Below are positions 1 to 11,219 of a DNA stretch of 64,000 nucleotides, one piece after another (position 1 is the first letter of the stretch; each line of letters starts with the position of its first letter). The position numbers were made by a program, and so were the translations under genes. Under the pieces are notes generated by a model. The model did no database searches, was not told the DNA's origin, and saw nothing but the letters and a program-made list of their open reading frames with translations. The stretch comes from Jackrogersella multiformis (taxonomy: Eukaryota; Ascomycota; Sordariomycetes; Xylariales; Hypoxylaceae). Location of the stretch: NCBI GenBank assembly GCA_902806575.1, contig CADCXD010000019.1, positions 556,949 to 620,948 of the forward strand, written 5' to 3'.

Positions 1-907
1 ATCCCAAAGGCCATTGGAGTATCCCAGTATATTGTAGCGAATAGCGTAATATACAGCCCTGCGGCATGAAACAGAGGCACTTGGGACGTATTAGCGACGT
101 CAGTCAATAGCTTTAATGTGCTGACTTACTCGGCATAAAGTGTCTTCGTGCAGCTTTTGCAAAACCTCCCATCCAAGGCGAAGCTCCGTGGAGTTCTGGC
201 TCTTCATGGAACTTATCATTAACAGCCACCATACCATGATTGACGGTAATCGGCTTCGGAAGCCCAGTACTTCCACTAGTGTGGAGTACCGCAACTGGCT
301 CCCATTCGGCTTGCTCCCAGGTCTTCTCGTAAGGAAATGGCTCTACATCCCGCTCTGGAAACCAAGCTTCGATTGGGCTAACTTCGATAGCCTTCATCTC
401 CCGCCGTTCTAGCCAGGGTTGAACCAGCTCCCGCTGGGGGGTTGCAAAAGCGAGAAAATTGCAATCCGTCTTCTCAAAGAGGTTCATCTGGCCTTCCTGG
501 GAATTACGGGGCGAGATATATAGAGTCTAAAATACAGTTAACTTCCTACATGGCTTATATTAGAGGGTGGGGAGAAGAGTTACCTTGTAGCCGGCCTTGA
601 CCGCACCAACCAATAGTACCATGTAACGGGCGTCGTTTGGGCCGATATAGGCTATGGTAGGGAATGTGCCCGGTGATGGGGTGCCGCATGTCTCGATGAT
701 TCTGTGTGCGACGCGGTTGATGGCATTCGCATACTCATTATACGTAACGACTTTCCAGCCGTCCTTTGGGTTTGAAGAGTTAGGGATAGAGAACACTTCT
801 CGACCTGGGTCCTTCTTTGCAACCTCGTCGATGATATTGGGAAACAGCCGACGCCCGTAGTTAGGCTTGCTAAGACCGGTCGTCTGGTTGTTCACTGCTT
901 CGGCCAT
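1..907 (-). CDS. NRPS-like adenylate-forming enzyme, 5' part (runs off left edge)
   Basis: This is the N-terminal part of a fungal NRPS-like (A-T-R type) enzyme that activates a carboxylic acid as an acyl-adenylate. Exons run 907-584, 526-130 and 79 to beyond base 1; introns are 583-527 and 129-80, both GT-AG and in phase. The ATG at 907 gives MAEAVNNQTTG. Seen in the sequence: the N-terminal NRPS-like segment, then SPRNSQEGQ, the AMP-binding core HTSGSTGLPKP, and VPLFHAAGLY after the second intron, the usual order for this family. The thiolation and reductase domains would lie outside the window. It could reduce an aryl or other acid to an aldehyde, but the substrate cannot be read here. A 2.4-kb gap separates it from the next gene, so I do not link it to the PKS-NRPS cluster 39 kb away. 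Confidence 0.85.
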
Positions 908-3319
908 CAGTAAGCTTATCAGTAGCTCTATCGTATGCAGAATACACAACTGTTGCCGTAGTACGCTATGGCTTTATTGACTATATGGTTCTGGTGTTGT
1001 TAGTCAGATAAAATGTTGGATTACTGTCGCTCATACACTTGGTGAGTAGGTGAGTAGGTGAGTAGGTACCTAAGACACCGATCTTATTATATATAGAGAC
1101 GAGAACATCCATCGCGTCTTCGGCTTAAACTATCGCTCTTTCGGTGGACCTATCGCTCCTCCGGGTCGAGTCATAATTTCTAGAGGGTAGGCTACGGTAG
1201 ATGATGGTTCGTCCATACGAGAATGGGAATACAACAGTAAGCCAAAATTGCCGCGGCCTCCCGCACATATCCGAACAAACCTGGGCCCAGTGTAAGAGGA
1301 ATGAATAACCCGGAAGACATTTAATTAGCGCCGAATCCCGGAGTTCTTGACTCTCGGTCCAGTACAAGGGAATGGATGGTTGACATATGGCTATGCAGGT
1401 GCGTTATGTCACTGTGTACAGGATTATTTTCTATACATACCTAGGTAACCTTAAGCTATACTATAGGCTGAAATTAGGAATCAGCGAGTCTGTAGTATCT
1501 TCGATGAAACTATCAATAACTGAGAATCAATGCCGAGAGTAAAACAGACGCTCTCTGCTACTGCTACACCCCGTGGACGCCGGCAAGTGGAATTGATAAC
1601 TAGAATCCACACATCTGTTTCCGACCTTCAAAGCCGCAGCCGCAGTGCAACCTTGAATATTTGCTATGCATGTGATTAAGCTGTTAAGACGCCTTGCAAT
1701 GCCTATACCGTTGTCAATTAGGTATATCATCTGTAGGATCCTATGATGGGATTCTAATAGTGTAAAGCCACTATAATTGGTTCAATAATTTCAGTCAGTT
1801 ATATGTGCGGTTTATTCCCGACAGCTCTGATAAAAGCGGTAGGATCGACGGCACACCGCCCCTGATTATCCTATTGACCAGCACAACTTCACAAGACCAC
1901 TTACTAAGTACCATAGCAATAATTACAACAACGTTGGCCAATATACCCACTCCTTCGTAATTTCACACCTAACAAAACAATTCTCATTAACTACACTATA
2001 TTTACTTAATTGTACTCAAAGCTATTTCAAGTAAATTGTAGTTGTTGTAGCCTCGTGCCGGTCAATGGGATAATTCGACTTCGAATACCGAGGTGGATGT
2101 CGTTGTATTAGTGTTCATGATGCATACATACCGGTAGGTACCTAGTATCTAGGCCCATTGACCCCTTTTATTTTATTTTATGTGGATTAGAGGATTATTA
2201 ATCCCTATGTCCGAAAATGCATTAGCCACACACCATAGCAAAGCTACTGAGAAACGGGCTTCGGCGTGACTAAGCATCAAACCCGTACTCCATGCTTCAG
2301 GACTTCCGGCCGGGCCGTGGCCTGGTGTGTGGCCGCCACATGGCCGGTGGAGCATGAATTTTTTTCTTCCCTCCCCTCCCTTAGGGTTACAGAGAGCTTG
2401 ACTTTAGGAAATCGAAAACACCGAAATGGAACAAGGCGAATGAAAATAGCCGGGCAGCCCGGGGTTTAGTGAAATATGCGTCATAACCGAGTTGCCGAAT
2501 TTTACTCGGCTTATCATTAGATGTCCGTATTTTATTTTGATTATGCCCGAGTTTTACTCAGGCTATGAGGATAGTGAAAGTTCTTTAACTCCCTTGGATG
2601 CTTACGATAATGAAGAAGCTGTGTTTAAATATACCCGAGCATGAGCACCTCTCCTGCTATTAAAATATCGACTACGTAGATTCTTTCATCAGACCTCGTT
2701 ATGTTGAAGGCACTAAGATCAGAAGCTCCGCATCTAAGTCGTGGAGGGCGAGAATAAAGTGAATAAGGAAAAAGCAGCGATACGTGACCGACACAACGCA
2801 TACATGGATTCTCATATGGCAATATACCTAAGGGCATTCATACTACGGGAATAGCCTCATCGACCAGTGCATTACAGCTAAGATTCCGGGTAATCTCTAG
2901 AAGGCTAAATGTATACCGGAACGTGCCGATTTACTACCTAGGTATCTACAGCCGGGTTAAAGATCAAAGCCCAATAGATATATAAACCTAGCTGTATGAA
3001 AGGTCTTTCCTATGGGAATTAATATCACTAAGCTGTCACTTTCAAAGTATTATCGTAGCCCTTGGATATATGTGGCCAACTAGAAACACACCAGAGTCGG
3101 GAGGCTAGGGCTATTAGACAAGTGGCGTAACAACGTGTCATAAGAAAAATTATTGAATACGAATGATTCATGCAACGGAAGTCATTAGATACAACTCGGT
3201 TCGAGAAAAAAACATGAGTAGAGACCCTCGTGTTGCCAGTAATCATCACTCCCTAACCTCATAACGCGTGAATAAAGACCTTGAACCAGAACCAATGATA
3301 CTGCGATGTGACATATGGA
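908..3319. other. Intergenic, no gene seen
   Basis: This 2.4-kb stretch is AT-rich, with only short ORFs lacking family features. It holds an 8-bp tandem repeat (TGAGTAGG, three copies, 1043-1066). It also has two similar small hairpins about 50 bp apart: GCCGA/TCGGC at 2494-2510 and GCCCGAG/CTCAGGC at 2545-2563. I see no transposase or reverse-transcriptase remnant. Confidence 0.6.
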
Positions 3320-4145
3320 CTACTGCTTCTTCTTCCCCTTATAGAGGTACCTGAGATTTGTTAGTTTCGCTAAGAAGGTTCGAATATGAGAGAGATGTAT
3401 AAGAAAAAGGGAGCTTACCCCCCAAGGATTCCTTCTATGAGACCAACACCAGTTAAGATCCCGGCACCAACAACGATGTTCTTCCAACCAAAGCGCCCAC
3501 GCTCATAAAGACCCCAAGCCTTGTAGCCCAAATATGTGCTGAGTCCGATGACGGCGGCTAGGTTGGAAACGACCAAGGCGGTGCTAGCACCGTCACTCAA
3601 CCCACCAAACCATTGGGCGAGAATGTTATCTGCTTTACGCGCCTTCCCAGACGACTTCTTCTTGGCGAGATGGGCTTCGGCACGAGCACGTTCGGCCGCA
3701 TCTTCTAGATCTTGACGGGCTGCCTGGGTTTCGGTCTGAACATCCTGCTCCATGAAATCTGAAGGTACGGTGCGCACAGAGGGGGTGTCGACGTCGACAA
3801 GTGATGCGGTGCTTGCTGATTCGGAGTTGACTACCTCAGGCTGTTGGGGAGCTGCAGCCTTCGAGGGAACCCATATTAGCATGCTATCATCGCGTCTCTA
3901 TCTGCCGACTGGTACCCCTAGGTATCCAGGTAGGTATGAAAAAGATAAGGAGAGGAGAAGGTGGCCACCCCAAAAGTGAAGACACATACCTCTTCAGGTG
4001 TCTGTCTAGGACCAGACGCAGCCGCGGCGGCGTACGACACTATCACAAACGGTTTCTGTTAGCTACCTCTAGGTAGATCCAATAGGTCCTCGTCGTTATT
4101 CCTCCAACTTAAACGTCAAAAATAGTTGACAGGCCCAGACTTACT
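3320..4145 (-). CDS. OM14-like mitochondrial outer-membrane protein (start codon split by an intron)
   Basis: The spliced protein has 173 residues. Exons are 4145 (only the A of ATG), 4039-3990, 3858-3419 and 3350-3320; the total of 522 nt is in phase. The protein starts MSYAAAAASGPRQTPEE and contains DVDTPSVRTVPSDF, a charged Lys/Ala/Glu-rich middle likely to be helical, and two hydrophobic segments near the C-terminus (about residues 110-165), followed by a basic tail YLYKGKKKQ. This matches the fungal OM14 C-terminal-domain family, thought to sit in the mitochondrial outer membrane. No in-frame ATG precedes SYAAAAA. Joining a donor at 4144 (AAGA|GTAAGT) to an acceptor at 4040 (GATAG|TG) creates the ATG. 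The first two introns contain TAGG/GGTACC motifs. The family call is moderately secure and the split start is inferred from splice signals. Confidence 0.75.
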
Positions 4146-4678
4146 CTTGATTTTTGTTGTTGAAAACTCTTTGTGCGAGAGAAGCGAGGTTATCCTGAGG
4201 TTATCCGAAGATTATGTCGAGGACGTACAGATAGCGAAGTACTGTATTCTCTCTTGATTCACGAAATTATTTTATTTTTATTTTTCGCGATACGTTGTGT
4301 TTGTGGTGAAATCAGGTGTGCGACGGTAAAAAGAGAGACAATGCGATAGTGGGCAGAAAATCGGGAGTCGCTCTATGAACGAATGATCGTGACGATCGCA
4401 GCTGCCCCGGTTGCGTATGGTCGAATGACGTATTCGCGGCTCCATCGAGGTACATATGCAAAAAACCAACCTTGAAAGCGGTAGGTACAGTACCTGGGTA
4501 AAAAAGAGGGTTTCCTTTTATATGCGTAACTCCTTTCTGTGCACACCTCTCTTATGTGCATAACAATATAATCACCCAATTTATATTATTTATTTATCGT
4601 ACTTAGCTACCTACTCCTCTCCTCCTTACTCTCACATGAACGGCGACTATCGTATAGCCGTCTCGGTCTAGATCTATT
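4146..4678. other. Intergenic: OM14-like promoter / 3' flank of maltase
   Basis: This 0.5-kb gap should hold the 5' UTR and promoter of the OM14-like gene and the 3' region of the GH13 gene. I see no further gene or distinctive motif. Confidence 0.5.
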
Positions 4679-6580
4679 CTATACAACACTGTCCAAGCTA
4701 AAATTCACGTAGACTCGCCCTTCCCAAGGCTTCAGAATGGGTGGGATTGCATCATTACCAATCTTCCATCCCTTGCCATTATCATCGTCATCATCATCAT
4801 CATCATCTCGTCGTGTACTAACTAGCAGTGTTGCTGCATCATCAACACCAGAGCATAGCACACTACTAACGTCTACACACTCTTGAGTCTCGTTGGAGAA
4901 GTTCAGCACCACCAATGCAGTTCTCTTCTTTCTCGCATCGCCGTGGCTAGTATGGCCGTTCCTCGGTGGTTGCGTATCAGCGATCGTAAGGGTGCTTTCC
5001 TTTATGTACGCGAAGATGGCCTTATCTTCAGCTTTCAATAATCGAAATGTCCCAAAGACGAATAGATCCTTGTACTGCTTCCGCAGTCGCAGGATTATTC
5101 TATAGAAACTCAAGATCGAGTCCGGATCCGTCATCTGCTTAGCGGCATTGATTTCTTGATAGGCATCGTGGACCCGCATCCAGGTATGGACTCCCTCGTC
5201 TGCAAATCCGGCATTCGGAGAATCGTCCCACTGGAAAGGAATACGCGAGTGGTCACGAGCTAGAATGCGTAGGCCGTGCATCGTGTCTGAGATCGTCTTC
5301 TGGTCTTCCGAAGCTAGCGCCTCGGTGTAGAAGTTTAGACTCTCGACGTCTTTGTACTCGTCGATGCTCCACGCAGCTGGCATATTCGTCATGCCGATTT
5401 CCTGACCTTGATATAGGAAGAGTGTTCCCGTCAATGTCGCCTGCCAGAGTGCCAAGGCCTTTGCACTCTCCCGCCATAGCTCCGGCGTCGAGCAGTCGCC
5501 AAATCGGCTCACCGCTCGTCCGTTGTCGTGATTCTCACAGAATACCGTTGTCCATCCATCGGTGCCTTCGATAAAAGTCTGCCATTTCGCTACGATGGCC
5601 TTCAGTTGTGGCAGAGTGAAAGGAACGTACGTATATTTAGGACCGAACATGCCACCAGTCCCCAGGCGAATCATGGAGAACTCGAAAACCATATCGAGTT
5701 CTTGCGCTGCCGCCGATACGTACGGCAAGACCTGGCTTGGATGTGGCGTATTAGACAGCTCACCGACTGAGATGGCCCCGTAGGGTTCGAGCGCTTTGGC
5801 CCGCATCTCGTGGATGAACTCGTGGATCCGAGGTCCGTTGCACCACATCTCCGGCGCTGGCTGATACGTCGAGTTCGGATCTGTCATCGGCGCGTCAACA
5901 TAATCAGTGCGTTTGCTGTATTTATTGACCGTATCGATCCTGAACCCGTCCACGCCACGCTCAAGCCAGAAACGCATGGTATTTTCATAGATGGCTTCCC
6001 GGCATGCTTCTGATTCCCAGTTGAGATCCGGCTGCTCCGGCGCATATAGATGTAAGTAGTATTCCTGGGTATCTTCGTCCCAGGTCCAGGTTGAACTAGC
6101 AAAATACCCTCGCCAGTTTGTTGGCGGGATCCGTTGCCCCTGCGTGTCATAGCGTGCTGGTTTCCAGATGTACCAATCCCGCTTTGGATTGGTCTTTGAC
6201 GAACGGGATTCTTTGAACCATTCGTGCTCGACGGAGGTATGATTCACCACCAGGTCGAGAATCAACTTCATTTCTCTGGAATGGCACGCTTGTATTAGCT
6301 CGTCGACGTCCTCGACGGTACCATACTGGGCGTAAATCTTCTGGTAATCTGACACGTCGTAGCCCATATCCATCTGTGGGCTCTCGAAAACTGGCGAGAG
6401 CCATACTACGTCGATCCCGAGCCTGTGAAGGTAGTCGATCTTCGCGATAAGGCCTGGAATATCCCCCCAGCCATCTCCGTTGGAGTCCTTGAAGCTTGCC
6501 GGATAGACTTGGTAGAAAGTAGCATCTTTCCACCAAGGCTCTTTACCAAGCCATCCATTATTATGGTATAGGCCATCCAT
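4679..6580 (-). CDS. GH13 alpha-glucosidase (maltase)
   Basis: This intronless gene encodes 633 residues and hydrolyses alpha-glucosidic disaccharides and oligosaccharides, probably in the cytosol because no signal peptide is visible. GH13 landmarks are clear: DLVVNHTS (about 109-116), GFRIDT with nucleophile Asp216, SVGELS with acid/base Glu274, ENHDNGR with Asp352, and QPDLNWE typical of the oligo-1,6-glucosidase/maltase subfamily. The residue after the nucleophile is Thr217. In yeast enzymes Thr here goes with alpha-1,4 (maltose) preference and Val with isomaltose preference, so maltase is the better call. The C-terminal domain carries nine consecutive Asp encoded by a GAT/GAC repeat (4781-4807), absent from most homologues I know. 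It lies divergent from a sugar transporter across an 894-bp promoter region, with a Zn2Cys6 regulator beyond, forming a MAL-type cluster. Confidence 0.93.
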   Translation of the reverse strand: MDGLYHNNGWLGKEPWWKDATFYQVYPASFKDSNGDGWGDIPGLIAKIDYLHRLGIDVVWLSPVFESPQMDMGYDVSDYQKIYAQYGTVEDVDELIQACHSREMKLILDLVVNHTSVEHEWFKESRSSKTNPKRDWYIWKPARYDTQGQRIPPTNWRGYFASSTWTWDEDTQEYYLHLYAPEQPDLNWESEACREAIYENTMRFWLERGVDGFRIDTVNKYSKRTDYVDAPMTDPNSTYQPAPEMWCNGPRIHEFIHEMRAKALEPYGAISVGELSNTPHPSQVLPYVSAAAQELDMVFEFSMIRLGTGGMFGPKYTYVPFTLPQLKAIVAKWQTFIEGTDGWTTVFCENHDNGRAVSRFGDCSTPELWRESAKALALWQATLTGTLFLYQGQEIGMTNMPAAWSIDEYKDVESLNFYTEALASEDQKTISDTMHGLRILARDHSRIPFQWDDSPNAGFADEGVHTWMRVHDAYQEINAAKQMTDPDSILSFYRIILRLRKQYKDLFVFGTFRLLKAEDKAIFAYIKESTLTIADTQPPRNGHTSHGDARKKRTALVVLNFSNETQECVDVSSVLCSGVDDAATLLVSTRRDDDDDDDDDNGKGWKIGNDAIPPILKPWEGRVYVNFSLDSVV

Positions 6581-7474
6581 GATGCTTATTTCTGTGCGTG
6601 AGTATCTAGATTACTATCTAGGTACTGTATCAGAACGGAAATTTTAAAAGTTAACCACGAGAAAATAAATTCGGCCGTTCATTGGCCCGAGGCGTCTCCT
6701 ACACGCGTGGCCAGCCATAAGATTGTGGTGTATACGATCAAAGACCCTCTTTCGTATTTGGTTCATATCCGCATCGTCGGGTCAAGTCCTGTCGAGATCA
6801 GGTCCGCGTCTAACATGGTTTCATAGAACCGCGGTTGATTTCCAGGGTGATGGTACTCAACAACCGGATGGAGTTGTTTGCCAAGAGGACCAAGAGGATC
6901 AAGTGTCGCGTGTCTACTCCGACAATCCTCCTAAGCTCCCTATAGTCCGCCATAGTCCGCCATACTCCGTCGTCAACTCCGCTTCTTATGATAGCCACCC
7001 AATTAGAATACGAAAACTCCGACAAACTACATTTACATTGCACCCATGGCTTAATGTTGTTACCTAGTTTGAGAACTGGTAGACTTTATCTGATGTTGAA
7101 CACTGTTAGTATTGTCTACACACCGACGGAGACCGTAATGAGACGATATCTTCAGGTCATCCCCAGCTGGCCTAGCCAGCTGCACCCCGCATGTGGTGAG
7201 GATGGTTGGGTTCTCCACGCCGAACTAGACCATAGCCAGGTTAGCCGAGCCTGTTTATATTCGACTAATATTAGAAACTTAAGATCAATTCTCACCTAGA
7301 GATCAAGAATAAATAGTCGCGATGCCGTCCTTTCCTATGATGTTCTAAGTTGGCTAGGTCGAGCAAGTTTCTTATACCTAAAGCATCCTCCGGCCGCAGG
7401 GATAACTAAAATCGGCAATATAAAAAATACAAAACAAGATATAAAAAAATAGTTATTTACAGGAAAGATAAGCC
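6581..7474. promoter_or_regulatory. Divergent promoter region of the maltase and sugar transporter
   Basis: This 894-bp region lies between the divergent GH13 and MFS start codons and probably carries their shared control sites. An inverted CGG-N3-CCG (ACGGAGACCGT, 7126-7136) resembles a half-site pair for a Zn2Cys6 dimer, such as the regulator encoded at 9624-11219. That assignment is inferred only from position and motif shape. Short CCGG-rich patches also occur near 7389. Confidence 0.45.
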
Positions 7475-9410
7475 ATGGAGACCAAAAAAGGAGACGAGTA
7501 CGGCGCCGAAAATGGCCATGAACATGTCGACGGTGTAGATGTGACGCATGACGAGATGCACGCATCAGAGGCGAAGCACGCTACAGATGCGGAGCAGCAG
7601 ATGACACTTCTAAAGGCCATCAAGCTGTATCCGAAGGCGATCTCCTGGTCGGTCTTGCTATCGTCAACGCTCATCATGGAGGGTTATGACTTAGCGCTGT
7701 TGGGCAGCCTCTATGCCTCTCCAGTGTTCAATAAAAAATTCGGTACCTACAACGCAGAGACGGACAAATGGGCAGTGTCAGCAGCGTGGCAGTCGGGACT
7801 GTCTAACGGCGCACGCGCCGGCGAGATTTTCGGTCTCATCCTTGCTGGCTGGGTTTCGGACCACTACGGTTACAGGGTGACGACAATCGGTTCTCTGATC
7901 CTGATGATCATGTTCATCTTTGTCTTATTCTTTGCACCCAATATCCAAGTACTTGTTGTTGGCGAGGTGCTATGCGGTGAGTAGATGTTTGGATACAGAC
8001 GGTTGGATTTATCTCCTTCAAAACTAATAGCGTCTAGGTATCCCTTGGGGCGCTTTCCAGTCTGTTACCCCAGCCTACGCTTCCGAAGTTGCTCCCGTCG
8101 TTCTCAGACCGTATTTAACCACATTTATCAACATGTGTTGGGTTATTGGCCAGTTCTTCGCAGCCGCTGTGAATAAAGGCTCGGTGGGCCGATCTGACGA
8201 TTGGGCCTACAAGATCCCGTTCGGAGTCCAATGGGTTTGGCCAGTACCCATTCTTGTTGGATTAATATTTGCTCCCGAGTAAGTGAACCTGAAATGAACC
8301 ATGACTTACTAGCTCATATTCTGGTCGTATAGATCGCCTTGGTGGTATGTCCGGCATGGAAATCGGGAAGCTGCCAAGGCATCTCTGTTGAGATTGACCT
8401 CACAGAATGACCCGAGTTTTAATGCGGATGAGACTATCGCTATGATCGAACATACTAATCAACTCGAAATGCGAGTGAAGGAAGGCGTCACCTATCTGGA
8501 TTGCTTCAAGGGAGTCGACTTGCAGCGAACGGAGATTGTCGTAGGTATCTGGCTTGTGCAGACTCTTGGTGGCCAAAACCTCATGGGATACTTTGCATAC
8601 TTCTTGTAAGATCATAAGTTCTTGTTTTGCATGATTGCAATATGTTGAAATATACCGAAATTGTTGCTGACCTGTTGCAGAACCCAAGCAGGAATGGATG
8701 CATCCAACTCCTTTTCCCTCTCTATGGGGCAATACGCACTGGGAATGTTGGGAACAGCTGGCTCCTGGCTCCTTATGTCCCATGTTGGTCGACGAACGAT
8801 CCATTTTAGCGGGCTTTGCTGCCAACTTCTCATCCTTATCATCGTTGGTTCCCTATCATTTTCCTCTGCCAACAGCTCCGTGTGGGCAATCGGTGCGATG
8901 TTAATCATCTTCACATTCGTGTACGACTTTACTGTAGGACCAGTCACGTACTCGTTAATCTCCGAACTGTCTTCGACACGACTCAAGGCTAAGACGATCG
9001 TCCTCGCGCGTGCCGGTTATAATGCGAGCAACATCTTCGTTAACGTCATGACCAACTACCAGCTCTCGTCAACGGCGTGGAATTGGGGTGCAAAGACTGC
9101 ATATTTTTGGGCCGGAACCTGTTTGCTATCAGCTATCTGGGTATTCTTTCGGTTACCTGAACCAAAAGGTACGTGCTTTTCTTCTTGTTTCTCTTCTGTA
9201 TCCTGATATTCAGATTCACATTCGGACTAAACCTAACATCGGTCTTTCTACTCTCTAGGAAGAACTTATGCCGAGTTAGATTTGCTCTTCGAGCACCAGG
9301 TTTCTGCGCGGAAGTTTGCCGAGACGAAGGTAGACCCTTTTTCTCGGCGCTTGGATAATAAAATCCAAAGGGTGTCAACCGAGAAAAATCTAGAGAAAGA
9401 GCTGGAGTGA
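7475..9410 (+). CDS. MFS alpha-glucoside/sugar:H+ symporter
   Basis: A five-exon gene (7475-7976, 8038-8278, 8333-8605, 8681-9168, 9259-9410) encodes 551 residues of a MAL-type sugar porter that imports maltose or a related alpha-glucoside across the plasma membrane. Seen: a hydrophilic acidic/His-rich N-terminus, MEGYDLALLGS in TM1, the sugar-porter loop signature GWVSDHYGYR, GIPWGAFQSVTPAYASEVAP after the first intron, ESPWWYVRHG at the end of the first half, WLVQTLGGQNLMGY, and a cytosolic tail GRTYAELDLLFE after the PEPKG segment. All introns are 54-90 nt with GT-AG ends and consistent phase. It is divergent from the GH13 maltase and convergent with the regulator, which supports maltose uptake followed by intracellular hydrolysis. 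Confidence 0.92.
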
Positions 9411-9623
9411 TAGTAGCTATGAATACCAGTATTGTAGCTTATAGCATATACACCAGATACGTCCATGGAGAGTAATCAATTAGATAATTTAGAACGCGTC
9501 CAAAATTTTGCAATAGTTTAAATGTTCTGTATCAAGCTCTTTAGCCTCAGTAGGAGGCCAACTGCTCACTTGGTTGAATTCTTTGATTTTATTTTTATCA
9601 GAGGTAAATTTAGGTAATACATA

Positions 9624-11219
9624 TCACATTTCCAGTCTAGCTGCCATAGTTGGCAACGTCTGCTGAATATGTTTTAGCAGCAGCGCGTCGTAGACCGTCG
9701 CGCCACCTGGTAACTGTAAGATCAAGCGCCTTACATATTTCAGATCTTCTTCGGCCACCGCCTTGGTCACCTTTACGGGTACGCGGGCGAGGACGTTAAC
9801 CACGGCGCAAGATATGTCAAAAAGCTTTTCCGTTATGCCCGCCCCGTGTATCTGGATGCTCTGCACAGGCAAGTCACGAGTCGACAGCGTCAAATCCTTT
9901 GCCACCTCTAGTGGATAGTGATAGGTGCGGCTGCTCTGCGTGCTTTGCTCTGAGAGGTGGCCTAGACGCAAACGCAACTGCCAGAGGACGATGCGAAGCC
10001 AGAGCTGCGTCACCCTTAGGTTAGCTTTCTGCGTTGGGAGAAGGTCAGATGGACACGAGTGATTTAGTGCCGTATTGATGGTAATTTCGGTGTCGTCGAG
10101 CGAATCGTGAGCCAGCGTGCGGGATACCGTTTCTTGATTGAGCAAAGCTATAAAGCTGGTGTCTAAACCGCGAAAAAGGGCAGCTAGGGACCGGAACCCG
10201 GCGAGTGAGCGATCACCATCACTAGACGACGAAAGTCCGAATCCGTCGGTTGTGACTTGAAGCGTAATGGGACGTCGGTAGCGGATGGCGTGAGACCTTT
10301 CGGAAATCAACAAGACCCAGAATAACCGCTCTGCCAGCGACCTCGAGAGGCTGTCCATGCTGTCCGGCTTGACCAGGATGAAAAGCGTCGCTGCTTCGCG
10401 GAGGAAGATAAAGGCTTGAGAGTGGTGAAATAGGCTCGCATGGCACGCATAAATGAAGAATACAAGTAGGACAGAGTCGAGACAAGGATTCGATCTACGT
10501 GCTAGATGGCGGTGCGCCGCTAAAGCCTCCTCGAGCAGTAGCCAGCCGTATGCGGCATTGTTCTCTGCTGTGACGAACGGTCCAAAATATCTGTCTCGGG
10601 GCTCCTCAACTTGTAGCGTCACCATGGTGCATAAACCGAGCAGGACACAGTACGCCTCGCTTTCTGAGGGGGCCCGTGTCCTGAGATTTGCGACATATTC
10701 AGGCGTCAGGATTGGGATCGTCGGGGCAAGACGCTCAAAGAAGCGCCCGGAGCAATAGTCTATGACCTGGGGTGGCAGCAGGCCAGCCTTCCTCTCGAAC
10801 GACTCTCTCGAGAAGCTAGTGAATGACTGAGGACTCGTAGGCAAGTCTAGGTTGATGAATAGTGGGCGCGCGGCAGTATCCAAAGAGTTTGCACCTCCGT
10901 AGACTCTAACCGGGGTCTCGGAAGACCTTAACATGTGAGAAGACGAGTTCTGAGATGGCACTTGGGATTGCACTGTGAACCCGCTGCATTCATACTCGAG
11001 CCCGGCTCTGGTACATCGCTGACACGGCCGCGAGTCACTGCATGCTTTTTGAAGCCTCCTGCATCGTTGGCAGGCCCGGGCAACCTGCAACCGTTTTGGG
11101 CGTGGCGGAGCTATCGCGCCTGTGTCGGCCTCTGTGACTATGGTTGCAGGTGATTCGGAAGTGATGGTTACCAAAGTAGCCCGGTGGTCTTCCTGCCCGG
11201 GTGACGCTGTCATGTCCAA
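9624..11219 (-). CDS. Zn(II)2Cys6 transcription factor of the alpha-glucoside cluster
   Basis: This intronless gene encodes 531 residues. A zinc cluster near residues 47-75 reads C-x2-C-x6-C-x5-C-x2-C-x8-C (starting ACQRCRRLQKAC), preceded by the basic PRPKRLQVAR. The rest resembles the fungal middle-homology region (LFWVLLISERSHAIRYRRP, typical of AmyR/MAL-activator-like proteins). Two possible ATGs lie six bases apart (11219 and 11213); I take the first. It is convergent with the sugar transporter, 213 bp apart. From context it probably activates the maltase and transporter genes when alpha-glucosides are present. This is inferred from neighbourhood and not from a recognised orthologue. Confidence 0.85.
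   Translation of the reverse strand: MDMTASPGQEDHRATLVTITSESPATIVTEADTGAIAPPRPKRLQVARACQRCRRLQKACSDSRPCQRCTRAGLEYECSGFTVQSQVPSQNSSSHMLRSSETPVRVYGGANSLDTAARPLFINLDLPTSPQSFTSFSRESFERKAGLLPPQVIDYCSGRFFERLAPTIPILTPEYVANLRTRAPSESEAYCVLLGLCTMVTLQVEEPRDRYFGPFVTAENNAAYGWLLLEEALAAHRHLARRSNPCLDSVLLVFFIYACHASLFHHSQAFIFLREAATLFILVKPDSMDSLSRSLAERLFWVLLISERSHAIRYRRPITLQVTTDGFGLSSSSDGDRSLAGFRSLAALFRGLDTSFIALLNQETVSRTLAHDSLDDTEITINTALNHSCPSDLLPTQKANLRVTQLWLRIVLWQLRLRLGHLSEQSTQSSRTYHYPLEVAKDLTLSTRDLPVQSIQIHGAGITEKLFDISCAVVNVLARVPVKVTKAVAEEDLKYVRRLILQLPGGATVYDALLLKHIQQTLPTMAARLEM

Noticed and set aside
908..3319. Decayed transposon
   Set aside because: AT-rich and gene-free, but no terminal repeats, transposase or polymerase remnant could be recognised.
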